DNA of 64,000 nt, taken from NCBI RefSeq assembly GCF_022605725.1, contig NC_065551.1:19840001-19904000 (forward strand). Reading direction: 5' to 3'. Below the pieces are notes generated by a model. It had not been told where the DNA came from, did no database searches, and saw only the letters and a list, made by a program, of their open reading frames with translations. Positions 11,160 through 23,398 of the stretch are shown one piece after another. Made by a program: the position numbers and the translations under genes. The DNA is from Anthonomus grandis grandis (lineage: Eukaryota; Arthropoda; Insecta; Coleoptera; Curculionidae). The stretch's first letter is position 1. Every line of letters starts with the position of its first letter.

Positions 11160-12050
11160 TTATTAGTCTCTTGCATAATTTACGTGATGGCGCTTGTTAG
11201 TATCCAGGATTCTATGCCATCTAATAAAATATGAAAGACATAGCATTACCTTGTGCCTTACTTTCGTTTCATGAAATATGTTGTCACAAAAATCACAACG
11301 AAATTCGTTTTCTTTACTTAAGTATCAACTTAAGACTGTCTGCATGATAAAGTCCATTAACTTTTGCAATGCTTTTAAACTATCTGCTACCTCCATAGTA
11401 TTGTCGGCGTATTAAATAATATTTAGTCTGGCTCCGATAAAAAGATCTTCGATCCGATCCTTCTTTCACTCCGTCTTAAGTATACTGTCATGATTTCAGT
11501 AGAAATTTGAAGTTAATCTGATATCTTTATCGTCCAAGTAAATCTCTTTTAGAATATTGATCACTTCATAATGTTAAACTTTGGTTGCATTTATAAAACC
11601 AAATTTGTTTTCATTATATCTGTTCCTCGCATTTATTCTTAATTTTTCTATAAATGATTTTAAGAAATAATTTGAGCATGTGACTCATCAAAATGGTCCT
11701 GTATTAATACTCCCACTTTGTTCCTGTAAGTTTTTTGGGCAACGTCATTGGTTTTAATTACCGCCATTTTTCGTGGATATTTCCAGAGTTATAGATATTT
11801 CTAAAAGTATAGTTTCTGTTAAAGATCTCGGTAATCCAGGCTATTCCGTCATCATCTAACCAGCCTCTATATTGGCTGGTCCAACTGATTTTTTATTCTT
11901 AGTGCTATTTCTACCTCGCGAATTAGTGTAGGTAGATCTGTAGCTTCTTCCGATAGTGAGTTCGTGACCTCCATGATAATTTTCTCATTTGCGTCTATGA
12001 TTTTTAAAACTTGTTGCTTTTTAAAAGTTTCTCTTTTATTTTTTTATGTT
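11160..12050 (-). pseudogene. decayed RTE-like non-LTR reverse transcriptase
   Basis: On the reverse strand the pieces EIFNRNYTFRNIYNSGNIHE (about 11830-11770), YRTILMSHMLKLFLKIIYRK (about 11710-11650), NKCEEQI (11635) and YADNTMEVADSLKALQKLMD (about 11420-11360) match the order of an RTE-like endonuclease/reverse transcriptase ('RTISLMSHxLK', 'YADDTV'). The catalytic box is YADN instead of YADD. Many stops and frameshifts are present. It lies tail to tail with the element at 9650-11010. Confidence 0.65.
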
Positions 12051-12059
12051 GATTAAAGC

Positions 12060-13509
12060 TATCGTATCTGGTTTGCAGCGTATTTTTATTTCGGCGCGTC
12101 TCTATGCTGTTTCTTTTTCTTTGGTATCTCTAATATTTATCTTACTCTGCGTATCGATATTTTCGCACTTTTCTCAATACTTCTATGTGTTCTTCTCTAA
12201 TGGTTTTAAAATTTCACTGGTCATTCGAAATTTTTTGGTTTTTTTGGTTTTTTTTTCTGGTTTTCAAAATTATTTTTTTATTGAATCAATTATCTTGGTA
12301 AATTCAATAATCTCCACCTGCATGTTATTATGCTCTTTTTTTTGCCTTTGCGTTAACGTATTCACTTGCTTTTTGTTTTATTAGAGGTTGTTGTAAAGCC
12401 TTCATGTCTCATTACTTAATGAATTTTTTCTTAACTTTCTTCACTTTCACTCTTAAAACTCACCCCTGAGTAGAGTTAAATATTAAATGATTGCATTTCA
12501 CAACAATAAGCTTCCAGATCTTCAAGATTTTTATTTTCTTTTTAAAAATCACTCTTCCTCTATTTAGTTAATTAAATATCTTTAACTAAATCATTTGAAT
12601 AATTATCTTGGTCTAACTTTTACCACCAGTGAAAAAGAAGAATTCGCATCAGATATTCAAGCGGAAGCTACTGAAATTTAAGATAACTTGAATTTTAGTG
12701 AGATTTGATTTTTTTGAATTTAAGGATAAAACAAAGCATTCAGTTGTTTTCTTTATTATATTAATGTAACGACTATGAAAGGACCTAAAAAAGTACCAAA
12801 TAAAGTATACAGAATTATATACAAGAAAAATCACCGGAGCCAGACTTCCAATCCAGTTCTAATTTTCAATAGTCAATCACCAATGATTTTATAATATTTT
12901 TAAGAGTTTAATAAATATATTATTTACAAAAAAATGCTCTACTATCAGGGCCTGCTTCTGGTAGATGATCTACGAAATCAAAAGTCTAAAAGAATTAGGG
13001 ACGTTTACTCGAGCAAACATACAAGTTATTAGTATTACTATTACCATCTTAAACATATTATGATGGAAAGGCTGCAGTATGACGCTTAGAGTTATCTTGT
13101 TAAAATGCTTAATTTATTATTGCAATATACGTTTGATCATTTAATGATTTTTGGAGAAATACTAAAAAAATATTCCTCTCTAAGCTAGTTCTTCGCTAAG
13201 CCATTACTCCAGAAGTAAAGACTCTTTTCGTTCAATAACAATTAAAAAAAAGAAAAAGCTTTTACCTCTTTGATAATTGACTCTTTTTCGACGATTACAG
13301 ATCCATAGATTGAATTGGAATTCATCTGAAATAAAGCCACGATTCTATTCCATTTTTTATTAAGTTTGCTTGTGTATTGGACTATTTTAACATACAGACA
13401 TAATGAAGACTGGCTGCAATGTACTATTTATGTACCACATCTATCCTAAAAAGCTTTTGCTATTGATCTTATTTTAATTTAATTTTTTCTCGATCTTCCG
13501 TAATTAGTA
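12060..13509. other. AT-rich stretch, nothing identified
   Basis: A 112-codon frame at 12046-12384 is a low-complexity Phe/Leu/Ser string from AT-rich DNA and is not believed to be a gene. No other structure noticed. Confidence 0.5.
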
Positions 13510-14347
13510 CAGACAATCTGTAACTTTCTTTTGGCAAAAATAGGCGAAATCTTAATACTTGCCTTGGCGTTTAAAATGACTTTCTTATGAAAAGCCTAAA
13601 AACAAAATGTTGTGATCCCTTCCCACGTACTTTTTTGGAAGACTTAAAAATGTTTTGTAATCGATTTTTTGCAAAAACAGTTGGTTTGCGGGACAGGTGT
13701 CCAAAACAAAAAATGTTTATGATTAAATTGCCTGGAATTTTTGTTCTAGGATCATTTCTGTAAAATCAATGTGCAGAAATTAGAGCATGCTAAAATCACC
13801 TAAAATTACTTTTTCCAAAATTTCATCCTGACATAAATTTTTCACTGTTTTACAAGTGAAATAGAGGAGCCCCAGTAAATTATTACGTGTCATTCATATT
13901 GATATAATGCGATTTTTGGGAAAATAAACGTGCTGTATCTCAGTAACGAGATATTGAAAAATAATGCATACATCATTTCTGTAGGTCTTTTTTTTTAATT
14001 CCACAAGTTAAAAAAATTCGAGACATTGAAAAAAATTATCTCAGGACGAAATATGTATACCGTAGTGTTAGTTGACTTTGGCGCCCTCTATCTTCTGCGC
14101 ATTGATTTTACAGAAAAGATCCTGAAACTAAAATTGTAGGCAATTTAGTTATAAACATTTTTTGTCTTAGTAACTTTTTCCTAAAACACACGGTTTTTGC
14201 AAAAAATCATTACAAAAAAATTTGAGTTTTCCAAAAAAGTACGGGGGCAAGAATTTCAACTTTTTGCTTTTGACCTTTTAATAAGAAACACTAACGTTTG
14301 GCAAAGTATTAATATTTCGCCTGTTTTTGCCGAAAACAGATTCACTG
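13510..14347. mobile_element. 838-bp non-autonomous fold-back element (TA, CAG ends)
   Basis: The ends start CAGACAATCTGT at 13510 and finish with the inverse of CAGTGAATCTG at 14347, each next to TA. Arms of about 265 bp (13510-13780 and 14080-14347) are imperfect reverse complements: GGCAAAAATAGGCGAAAT against GGCAAAAACAGGCGAAAT, GTACTTTTTTGGAA in both, TTTCTGTAAAATCAATG in both. The centre has no coding potential. TA plus CAG ends fit the IS630/mariner superfamily. The arms are diverged, so the element is old. Confidence 0.7.
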
Positions 14348-14399
14348 TAGTATCTAAGTCATTAGGGTCCGTTCTCCGATAATGCTTACCTTCCTCTAA

Positions 14400-14445
14400 T
14401 ATTCTGTATAGAAAGGCTTTGAATAAATAAATAAGTAAATAAACT
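14400..14445 (+). repeat. AAATA-type tail, possible non-LTR 3' end
   Basis: GAATAAATAAATAAGTAAATAAA resembles the 3' tails of jockey-like elements seen also at 24090-24104 and 30255-30272. No element body recognised upstream. Confidence 0.35.
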
Positions 14446-14449
14446 CCTA

Positions 14450-15433
14450 ATTTATTTAATGAAAATTAATTCATTTGAATAAAAAAATCTTCAGAAGAAA
14501 ATTCTGTCGTAATATTTTGACGTACTAACAAATGTTCCAAAATATTTTCCCAAATCTTATTAAACCTGGTACAAGAAACCGTAAATTTAAAACATTTCTT
14601 TGAAAACATTAATAGCCCGAAGGCCAGTTTCCTCTCGCTTCTTTAATCACAAAAAAGAAATACCTCAGCGACTATTTTAAGTTGATCAGATAAACAAAAC
14701 AATCAACATAATTAAAAATCCACCGTTCGAAGCGGTATAGTATTTCCTGCTTAGTGAACCATAAAACAAGATGCGCCTCTTCTTATTAACATACGATAAA
14801 CATAAAACCCAGGAAAAAAAAATTAATTGTTGACAAACCCGTTTCGGTGGCTTCTCTTTTGAAAATTTCTTCGATGTTGCTGAACCTTCGAAATAAAACC
14901 GTTGACACTCTAATATACATCAAAGTCCCTTACAGTATAGCGATTAAGGGACCACGTCTCTCCAAACTCCATAGCGAGCGTTCCAGAACGTCAATATCTA
15001 AGAATAATGAATAAGGTGCCATTCAGCGGCACGGATTACCGATATTACATCGCTCAGATGTAATTGTGTATCCGTCAATAGCTACGGGGATAAGCATACA
15101 GTTTTGGTAAGCCCGTCGTTGAGACCAGTGCAGTACGTCAAAGTGAGATTATCGCTTAATTATGTCATGAAAGACAACATTCTTATGTTAATTTTAGGCT
15201 AAAATAAAAAGTAAAGAAAATCTAGTGGGTTACATATTTCGCCCTATAACGGCATTGTCAGATTTTGGTAGTAAGTAGTGGCACATGACAATAAGAAATG
15301 GAATATTTAAGACTTAGTAAAAGCCGTTTTCTAATTAATAGTTTTTTAGTTTTAAATTAAAAATAAGGTCTCAAAATAGCTATAAGTCGGATTTAAATAT
15401 ATAAAATTAGAATTTTTTTTCTATAGTAATACA
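14450..15433. other. unassigned stretch
   Basis: No gene recognised. The part at 14930-15150 is less AT-rich than its surroundings but shows no long frame and no RNA gene that I know. Confidence 0.4.
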
Positions 15434-15435
15434 TA
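15434..15435. repeat. TA target duplication, left
   Basis: TA before CAGTGCTTTCATTTC; partner at 17200-17201. Confidence 0.75.
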
Positions 15436-15752
15436 CAGTGCTTTCATTTCAAAACAATCCACCCTTTCTTAAAGAAAAAAAAAAAAACACGTCAAATTAA
15501 ATATACAAGGAGACGTTTAATTATGCATTCACTAAAGTTCTGTCAATCACCTCCTCACCTCCAGCTAACCTCACTTTAATATGTCAAAGGGAAATCCCAT
15601 CGTGTGATACATCATAGTAAGCATCGTAAAATTCTCTATTCAGCGGTACCAAAAAAAATGAAATCGGTAAATGTGTAAGCAAATAGCGAAAATGTCAAGA
15701 AATAATGAATATTTTATTTATGCCATTTATTTATTTACAGTGAGTTAATAAA

Positions 15753-16711
15753 ATGGTATATACGCTAGCCGAAAGAATAGAAATAATTTTCCTTTATGGA
15801 GCTCAAGATCGGTGTGCTCGCAGAACCGCGAGAGCATTTAATGAAAGGTATCAAGATAAAAACGTGAGCCATAAATACGTATTAGAATTGATACGAAAAT
15901 TTGAAGAGACGGGATCGATTTGCAATAAGAAAAAATATGAAAATAGAGTTGTCGATGAAGCATACCAAGTTAAAGTACTAGGACAATTTGCTATGGATCC
16001 AACTTTGTCTATACCAAAGGCCGCAAAACTAACAAATATTTCCACTGGTTTCGTACATACAGTTTAAAAAAAATAAGTTCTTCTCGGAGAAGATGATTTT
16101 GATAGGAGAATTCAATTTTGTGAAGTGATGTGCCAGCGAAGCAGGTCAATTCGTCACAGCAGTGAGAAGGCCATACCCAATATCCCCAAAAAATTAATGT
16201 TTGGGCAGGAATTTATGGGAATGAAATAATCGGGCCATTTTTTTTGGAAAAAAATTTGACTGGCGAAATTTATTTAAACCTCTTAGAAAATGCAATATAC
16301 CGTTCCATCATCCAATCTATGAAAAATAACGTAGATCAACATGGTGCTATATTATTGAATGACAATAATATACATTTTCAGCAGGATGGAGCTCCCGCGC
16401 ACTACACTTTGGTAGTTCGAGAGTGGCTTGATGAAAATTTTCGAAAAAAGTGGATTGGCAGACGTGGTGCAATTGAATGGCCTGCGCGGTCTCCGGACCT
16501 AACCCAACTAGACTTTTTTCTTTGGGGCTACTTAAAAAGCAAAGTTTATAAAACCCCACCTGAAAGTATTGAGAATTTAAAAAATAGAATATTTCAAGAA
16601 TGCAGAGAAATTAGCGGTCAGTTTCTTGCCAATGTTCGTAAGGAGTTTGAAAATAGGCTTTTTTATTGTCTTGCTAAAAACGACGCGCATTTTGAACATT
16701 TAATAAAATAA
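15753..16711 (+). pseudogene. broken mariner-type transposase (DUF4817 HTH, DD41D-like)
   Basis: The first frame (15753-16067) is an HTH module: MVYTLAERIEIIFLYGAQ, a second helix region around residues 35-50, and a second HTH-like part ending ISTGFVHTV. A frameshift follows. At about 16100-16190 the sequence jumps from FDRRIQFCEVMCQR to KINVWAGIYGNEIIGPFF, so the block with the first catalytic Asp is gone. The last frame carries FQQDGAPAHYT (second Asp), RSPDLTQLDFFLWG (third Asp, DD41D spacing) and ends HFEHLIK, the typical C-terminus. Its product cannot be active, but the element could once have been moved in trans. Confidence 0.85.
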
Positions 16712-17115
16712 ATTTGTTAAACTAATTAAATTTGTTTTCTACCCTACCGATTTACACTTTAATTGCTTCTTGGTCAATCAATTTTTTTTTTACAACCATT
16801 GATAGCATAATGAATGCCCTTTAAAACAATGTATCACACCATGGGGTAGCCATTTGATATACCAAAGTTTGGCGTAAATAAATTATTCATTATTTCTAGA
16901 CATTTTCGCTAACTATTTGCTTACACATTTACCGATTTAATTTTTTTTTGGTACCGTTGAATAGAGAATTTTACGCTCCTTACTATGATGTATCACACGA
17001 TAGGGGTTCCCATTTAACATATTAAAGTGAAGTTAGCTGGAGGTAAGGAGATGATTGACAGAACTTCAGTAAATGCATAATTAAACGTCCCTCTGTATAT
17101 CTAATTTGACGTGTG

Positions 17116-17144
17116 TTTTTTTTTTTTTTTTTTTTTTTTTTTTT
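17116..17144 (+). repeat. T29 homopolymer
   Basis: Twenty-nine T in a row inside the right arm of the 15436-17199 element; the corresponding left-arm run is about 13 A at 15474-15487. Confidence 0.9.
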
Positions 17145-17201
17145 GAAGAAAGTTGAAGAAAGTTATTAAGGGTGGATCGTTTTGAAATGAAAAGCACTGT
17201 A

Positions 17202-20020
17202 TAACAATCTAATAATTATAATGATCGTTTATTACATGAAATATTATAATATTTCAGATCTCAAGAAATCTGGATTATGACAAAAAATCGACATTTGTGT
17301 CAAACTCAGTTAATATAGAATATCTTAATAAAATTATTAGGAAAAATAACAAAAAAAATCTTATTAGTTTCACTTTTATCATATAGTCTTTTGCGTAGTT
17401 TTTAATTTAACGATGAAATATTTCTATTATAAGTAGTTTTTTTATATTGTAGTAAATATGTGTAGATTTTTAAGAAAAGCCTTTTTTGTTACCTCCTAGA
17501 TACAAAAAAAAATAAATCACACTTTATCAAAAATTTTAAAATTTTCAATAATTAGAAACCAACGAACTTTTAATAACTTATTTTTTGTTTTTATGCTTAT
17601 TTCTTTTTATCCAAACCCATTTAAAAAAAAAAGTTTTCTTTAAAAATTAAAATGCATTAATACTGGTAAAATATATAATTTGTCTGATAAAAAAATCCAT
17701 GATCGAATAACTTGCACATTAACTTGATCGTTTTCGTAAACATAAGCCATTTTTCCGCACAAAAAAATTAGACAAATAAAATAGGCACCATCTAAAGATT
17801 GATACAACGGATCGAACGAAAGATTCGTGCTAAACACCCTATAATAATACAAAGAATTTATATGGCATTTGCCAAAAATATCAAAAAATTTATTTATTAT
17901 CATTGTTAAATTTTCAAAATTCCTAAATATATGCAATCATCTGTTTTTATATCAACGTAAATATGGAAGTCAAAGGTCTTTTATATTAATTTTAAAATAC
18001 AAAAAAAATACGTATTTTCCGGTCAGTTATAGTTAAAAACTAAAGAATTTTTAATAACTTTTTGTTGGTTGTCTCATTTTTCTCTCAAAAACCTTAATAA
18101 ATTCATAGTCATTTTATGCAATAAATATAATTTCTAAAACAAAGTATAATGTCAACATGAATATAGCCTCAATTGCTATTTAAAAATCTCAAAAAATTGG
18201 GTTTTTAGCACTTTTTAAAAATTACTATTTTTTCACAGCAATGGTCATAGCTAAGATGAAAATTTTTCAAAAAGATATAAAATCTAGTACTAATCTAGAC
18301 CAACATTAGTTAACCATCAAGCAACATTATATTTTAACAAAAAAGAAAACTATTTTCTCCGCTAATACACTTATACGAAAAGTTGGTGGTGTGGCCAATC
18401 CCTCGTCCATTATCGGTCGGCCACTTAAGCTGAACGTCAAAAAGTTGGGTCAAGAACATAAAACTTAATGGAATAAGGATAATATTTAGCTCTGTGCCAT
18501 CCGTAATACCGTACAAGGATATAAGAATTATGAGGCAAGAATATAAAACTTCGGCTCGGCTTAATCCCCCCGGCTATAGGAAATGCACTGGGTCCTTGGC
18601 GATTTGTTTTAACGAGAAACCTGACCCGTATGGCGCTGATCCTTATATATACTAATATTGTGCAGTTGATCTTCGTTAGGCCAAATCTTCTCGTATTTTT
18701 ATATTCTGGATTAATTTTTATTTAAATAACTATATCTTTTAATACAATTTATGAGCATATGCGTTCTACTTTAAATAGGGTATTCATTCCACTTAACACG
18801 AGTCGATATTTTTTGCTTGATACAAAACCGGCCATTATTCTTTTTAATTTCTTCATCATCTAACGATCAATTAGCGTGACACACATTCCTTAGCGCGGTG
18901 CTAAATAATAATTTAATCATTAGTCGCAGGCCAGTTTGGAGATGTAAACAAAAAAGGGCATTAAACAGGTGTTTCATTGTATTTTATCGAGCCTATATGA
19001 ATAATGTATTTAAACCAAATTTAAATTCCTCCGGTGCAAGATGCGGTCAAAACTTGCCTGACGACTTTCATGAAAGACCCCCGGCAATTTCACAAATATA
19101 ATAATATACCCGGTGACTGTGATAATAATATTATTTGCTGTATATTATCGTGAATAAATAAGCAATAAATCGATGGATTAATAGCATAAAAACAAATTTT
19201 TAAAAATTAAGAAAATGGACAAAGAAAACACGTATGCTTGCTACTCTTTATCATTTAAACCTGGTATAATAAGAAGCCCTGCGGTGGTTACTTAACCACG
19301 ATTAAATTATGTTTATTTGGAGAAAATGATCCAGTTGCTGGTTATTGCTTGACGTATTTTACATTTCCAATTTGTCGGTGATTGCCTCCAGCAACAATAA
19401 GTTATTAATTTATGCATGTTTTTAAGCGCTTTTTAGATAGAAAATTAAATTAATTAGGCCGTGAATTAAATTTAAGAATGAACAAATACTGGATTGTTTT
19501 AAAAGGTAAAAGCCCTCTAGCCATTGCATATGTTGTAACTTAAGATACAGCCTAGAGTGTTTGTTATGTTTAAGGATTGTCGCCAAAGATTTGTTATCGG
19601 TAACCCAATTTATGAGTATTTTAGTATAGTGTAAGTGAATTGTAGCACGAGTTAATTGGTTTTATATATTAATGAAAAATATTTATTTTTGACCGCTTTT
19701 CTTTATTACCCTTTTTGTAATATGTGGACTATAATGTCAGCAAGATTATAACCCAATATTTAAAAATATTGGTAACTCAAATCAAATTAAGAACAAGTTT
19801 ATATATATAAATTGGTTATTCAGGTTAAAGAATTGAAGATTACGCATTCTGCAAAATAATAGAAAACACCGCTGCCTCTTGTCAATGAGTGCCCGGCTTC
19901 GGTCATCTGATTTTGCTGCTTTTATTTTCGATAGAATAACATTACTTATATCGACATTTTGCTGTGTTACTGCACGTTGCATTGTTGAATTTTAAAGCGC
20001 TAATATTTTTTCTCAACTTA
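17202..20020. other. AT-rich stretch, nothing firmly identified
   Basis: Only short frames. Around 18540-18680 base composition is more GC-rich and a fragment faintly recalls U2 snRNA on the reverse strand, but the match is too weak to call. No long inverted repeats seen. Confidence 0.4.
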
Positions 20021-20021
20021 A

Positions 20022-20160
20022 TATGGCTGTATATACTCCTTCGGAAAGAGTTCAAATTTTTGAATGATTATATGAAGGCAAGTAAAGAGTTTCATTATGC
20101 AATAGACAACATAATGAACATTTTAAGATTACTATTGTAATGTGGATTATGCACTGATGC
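20022..20160 (+). pseudogene. possible DUF4817 transposase N-terminal scrap
   Basis: From an ATG at 20022 the frame reads MAVYTPSERVQIFE, then a stop, then LYEGK and CNRQHNEHFK in another frame. This resembles the opening of DUF4817 transposases ('MVYTxxERIEIIxLYG', as at 15753). A single TIR-like end (inverse of TACAGGTTGGGTG) lies at 20368-20382. Too short for certainty. Confidence 0.35.
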
Positions 20161-20432
20161 ATGTAAAGTCTGCATTAGAAAAATATTTTAGAAATGCCTG
20201 AACTTTTGCGTAATATTTTGCGAAATTTTATTGCAGGTAATATTAAATTCAGACGACTATTTGGATCGTACTAAGAAACAACCTCGTAGTAGGTGAGTAG
20301 CAGAGCGCACAAACTGCATGCGTTGTCTTATTTCTCCTATAAGCAACTCCTTATGTTTCATAATGGATTCACCCAACCTGTATACATACATTTATTAATT
20401 ATTAAAAATTGATAATATTTTTTCTTTACTGC

Positions 20433-20436
20433 TTAA
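20433..20436. repeat. TTAA target site, left
   Basis: TTAA directly before CCCTGGAATGC, as expected of piggyBac-type insertion. The right counterpart at 23067-23070 reads TAAA, probably mutated. Confidence 0.6.
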
Positions 20437-20850
20437 CCCTGGAATGCTACTTGGGGTACATTTGTACCCCATTATTAATCATATCTCAAGTTAAATGGAA
20501 TTGGGCGGGGGAACGAACGCCGACGTCTTATTAGTTTCAAGACGCGGCAAGTCAGTTCGCGTGCGACAATTGACATTGGCACACGGTTTTTTTCTTTTCG
20601 AGATTTGTGATATTTGGGGTTAGCGCGTACCCCAGTGTAGCAGTTTACGTTAAATATACTCTGTGATTATTTCGCTTCTCAGTAGATTTTGGTGATTATT
20701 ATTATATGAGGAAGTATCTTTTTTTTGCAAAAAAATATTTTTAAAATATGTCTATAATACTTTGAAAATATTTTAGTTTTTTTTAAAGTTATTATATTTT
20801 TCTTTGATTTTTAAGTTATTATTGATTTTCTTTGTTAGGCTGCACGAATA

Positions 20851-22916
20851 ATGGCTGGGTAGAAAAAGTTCTTCGACCTGACAAAGCCTGAAGATGTCGG
20901 AGAAATTCATCGCATTCTCTATGAATCTGATTCAGACAGTTTTTCGGATGCAGCGAGGAGGAAGATGCCGTTATACCTGATTTTAGAGAGGAGCCAGAAG
21001 AGGATGAAATACGCGGCAATCAAATCAATCTTAATTCTTTTATTACACCATAACAGACTCAGGATACTTTTCCATCTGATACAGATTCGGAAGATGACAA
21101 TATACCATTGGCAGAAATACAGGCGATCAACAGATATATGGTGGAAATTTTACCAGTGCCTACCAAATTAAGGGGTAAAAATGGGTTTATGTGGTCAGGT
21201 AAGAAAGGCGCAATTCATCGTACACCAAAACGAAATCTGGTTTTGCATTTATCTGGAAACAAAAACGAAGCAAAACATACAACATCGGGAACTGAAGCTT
21301 GGAAATTATGTTTCACTCAAGAAAATCTCGATAAAATTACCCAATATACTAATAACGAGATCCAAGTTCAACGATTGAATTATTCAAATAAGAACGATGA
21401 CCAATTTGTTTTTGAAGGTGGTAGACAATGGTACAGTGAAAACATCTTGTCGAACTTGCATTGTCTTGTTTATTAGTGTAAACTGACAGTTTACACTTGA
21501 TAACGGTTGGAGATACTTACCAACCGAAACGTCGTGTTACATTAAATAAATAAGACAATGCAAGTTCGACAAGATGTTTTCAACGATGACCAAGATACTG
21601 ATGCACCTGTTATTAAGCCAGTAGGTAAGGGACCCTCTTGGACTAAGGATACAAACAGCATTGAACTCCAAGCTCTTTTCGGGCTATTTTATTATGCCGG
21701 TGTTATGAAAATAGCCGGAGTTTTGACCAAGGAACTATTTGATAAAGACACAGGAATTCCAATATTCCGTGTTACCATGCCCGAGGTACGCTTCAGATTT
21801 TTGATAAACTGTCTTCGCTTTGATGATAAGTAGTCCAGAGCTGAAAGAAAAGAAACTGATAAGCTTGCAGCTTTTCGAGAGGTATTTGAGAGGTCAATCG
21901 TTAAAATGAAAAACCTATATACTCCTTCAGAATATATTACAATTGATGAACAATTGGTTGGTTTTAGAGCGCGATGTCCTTTTAAAATGTACATCCCTTC
22001 AAAGCCCAATAAATACGGAATTAAAATTGTGTTGTCCTGTGATGCCAATACAGCTTTTGCACTTGATGCTGAAATTTATATAGGAAAAGGTTCCACACCA
22101 ACTGATGTTCCTGTAGCTCAGTATTACTGTAATAAGCTAACCAGTTCTGTCCAAGGAACAAATAGGAACTTGACCATGGATAACTGGTTTACTTCTATTG
22201 AGACCGCGAAACATCTTTTGGAGAGGAAAATTACCATTGTTGGTACTGTGAGAAGAAATAAAAAAGACATTTCTGAGTCGTTTTTGGAACTCAAAGAAAG
22301 GAATCAAAATTCTGCCATGTTTTGCTACAGTGGACATCTGACACTGTTATCATACTGTCCATCCAAGAGTGCTAAAAAAGCAGTAATTATGCTTTCGACA
22401 ATGCACGAAAAAGGTGATGAGCTATTTACGACCAAGTTACCAGAAATTATTCAATTTTATAATTCTACAAAAGGAGGAGTGGATACTTTAGACCAATTGT
22501 GCCACACTTATTCTACTGGTAGAAAAACACGTCGCTGGCCAATATGTTTGTTCTATAATTTGTTGGATATTCTGGGATATAATTCAATGATTCTTTTGCG
22601 TGGCTCTGGTGAAGTAAATAAAGAAATTGTAAAGCACAGGAGAGAATACCTCAAGAAGCTTGCCCTTGCCCTGGTCAGACCGCCTATGATGAGTCGTTTG
22701 GAAGCTCCAACTTTGAGGCACGAACTCCGTGAGACTATATGTAGGGTCCTCAAGATAACCACTTCAGAAGAAGTACCTACTAGGCTTACAACAACAGTGG
22801 GTAGGTGTGTGCTTTGTCCCAGAAGAGAGGATCGAAAATCGAGAGTAAGCTGTGCTGTATGCAAAAAGTTCGTGTGTTTGCAACATCAAAAAAAAAAATG
22901 CTCAGTGGCCGCATGA
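20851..22916 (+). pseudogene. piggyBac-type transposase, broken
   Basis: DDD-type cut-and-paste transposase. The gene starts at 20851, meets a stop at codon 4, shifts frame near 20955 and has another stop near 21050. The frame then runs through KRNLVLHLSGN and is split by a 177-bp insertion (21405-21581). A TAG at 21831-21833 follows LRFDDK. The last part (21906-22916, 336 residues) is clean and holds all three catalytic blocks: ITIDEQLVGF (Asp at residue 14), LTMDNWFTS (Asp 92) and KGGVDTLDQ (Asp 193 and 196). It ends with a Cys/His-rich finger (CVLCPRREDRKSRVSCAVCKK). The clean C-terminal half suggests moderate age. Confidence 0.88.
21405..21581. mobile_element. 177-bp insertion with 12-bp target duplication and hammerhead-like motif
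   Basis: AACGATGACCAA occurs at 21393-21404 and 21582-21593; removing 189 bases restores a continuous piggyBac frame (NDDQ to DTDAP). The insert holds a perfect 30-bp inverted repeat, 21438-21467 against 21552-21581, starting GAAAACATCTTGTCGAACTT. Between the arms are a small palindrome GTGTAAACTGACAGTTTACAC (21476-21496) and a stem GGTTGG/CCAACC followed by GAAACGTCG (about 21505-21534). A stem followed by GAAAC is typical of the second half of a hammerhead ribozyme as found in Penelope-type terminal repeats; the CUGAUGA half is degenerate or absent. No coding capacity. Confidence 0.7.
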
Positions 22917-23398
22917 ACATTTTATTATGGATGTGCGTTTAAAGTGTTCTTAGAGACTCGGTTTAAGTTATTATTTTTCTATAAGTAAATAAATTTGTCG
23001 TTTTTTCTAAAATACGACGTGTCTTATTTGTGGTACGGTTGTACCCCTGTGTATTTTGTTGCAGCGTAAATAAATAGGATGTAGCCCACTATATATTTTA
23101 AATATATAAATTAGAAGTTTTACACTTTAAAAACTGGCCTTGTATTTTTTACTAAAATGTTATGTCGGCCTTTTTTTCACAAATTGTAGCAAAACATCCT
23201 ATGGGTAGAGAAAAGTAAATCTGGCAGTATTCTAAACTCAAGTAGAAAATAAGTAGTCCAATAGCGAGACGCATATTTTGATACAGTTTCTGTCAAACGA
23301 TAATGGGTATTTCAATAAAAATTCAAGGTTTGAATTGCGCGCCATGTCATAATGTCACATGATTATGACGTGATAGATCGAAACTTAACAGTTAGGAG

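Larger units (their letters stand above)
15436..17199 (+). mobile_element. mariner-type element, internally deleted
   Basis: A 1764-bp element with ends CAGTGCTTTCATTTCAAAAC and its near-inverse at 17199, flanked by TA. The arms are about 290-320 bp (15436-15723 and about 16880-17199) and share GGTACCAAAAAAAATGAAAT-like and ATAATGAATA blocks in opposite orientation. A homopolymer that is 13 A in the left arm has become 29 T in the right arm, which suggests expansion after insertion. It encodes a broken transposase in the centre. Confidence 0.85.
20437..23066 (+). mobile_element. piggyBac-like DNA transposon, inactive
   Basis: The left end CCCTGGAATGCTACTTGGGG follows TTAA and contains GGGGTACATTTGTACCCC. 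The right end, read inward, is CGCTGCAACAAAATACACAG then GGGGTACAACCGTACC. The ends align with each other only moderately. A nearly full-length but broken piggyBac transposase lies between them. TTAA targeting and this end type fit the piggyBac superfamily. Confidence 0.75.

Noticed and set aside
12046..12384. 112-codon frame rich in Phe, Leu, Ser
   Set aside because: Low-complexity translation of T-rich DNA; no family pattern and no supporting context.
18590..18700. Reverse-strand resemblance to U2 snRNA (GGCCTAACGAAGATCAACTG)
   Set aside because: Only short blocks match with insertions between them; the U2 Sm site and stems are not found.
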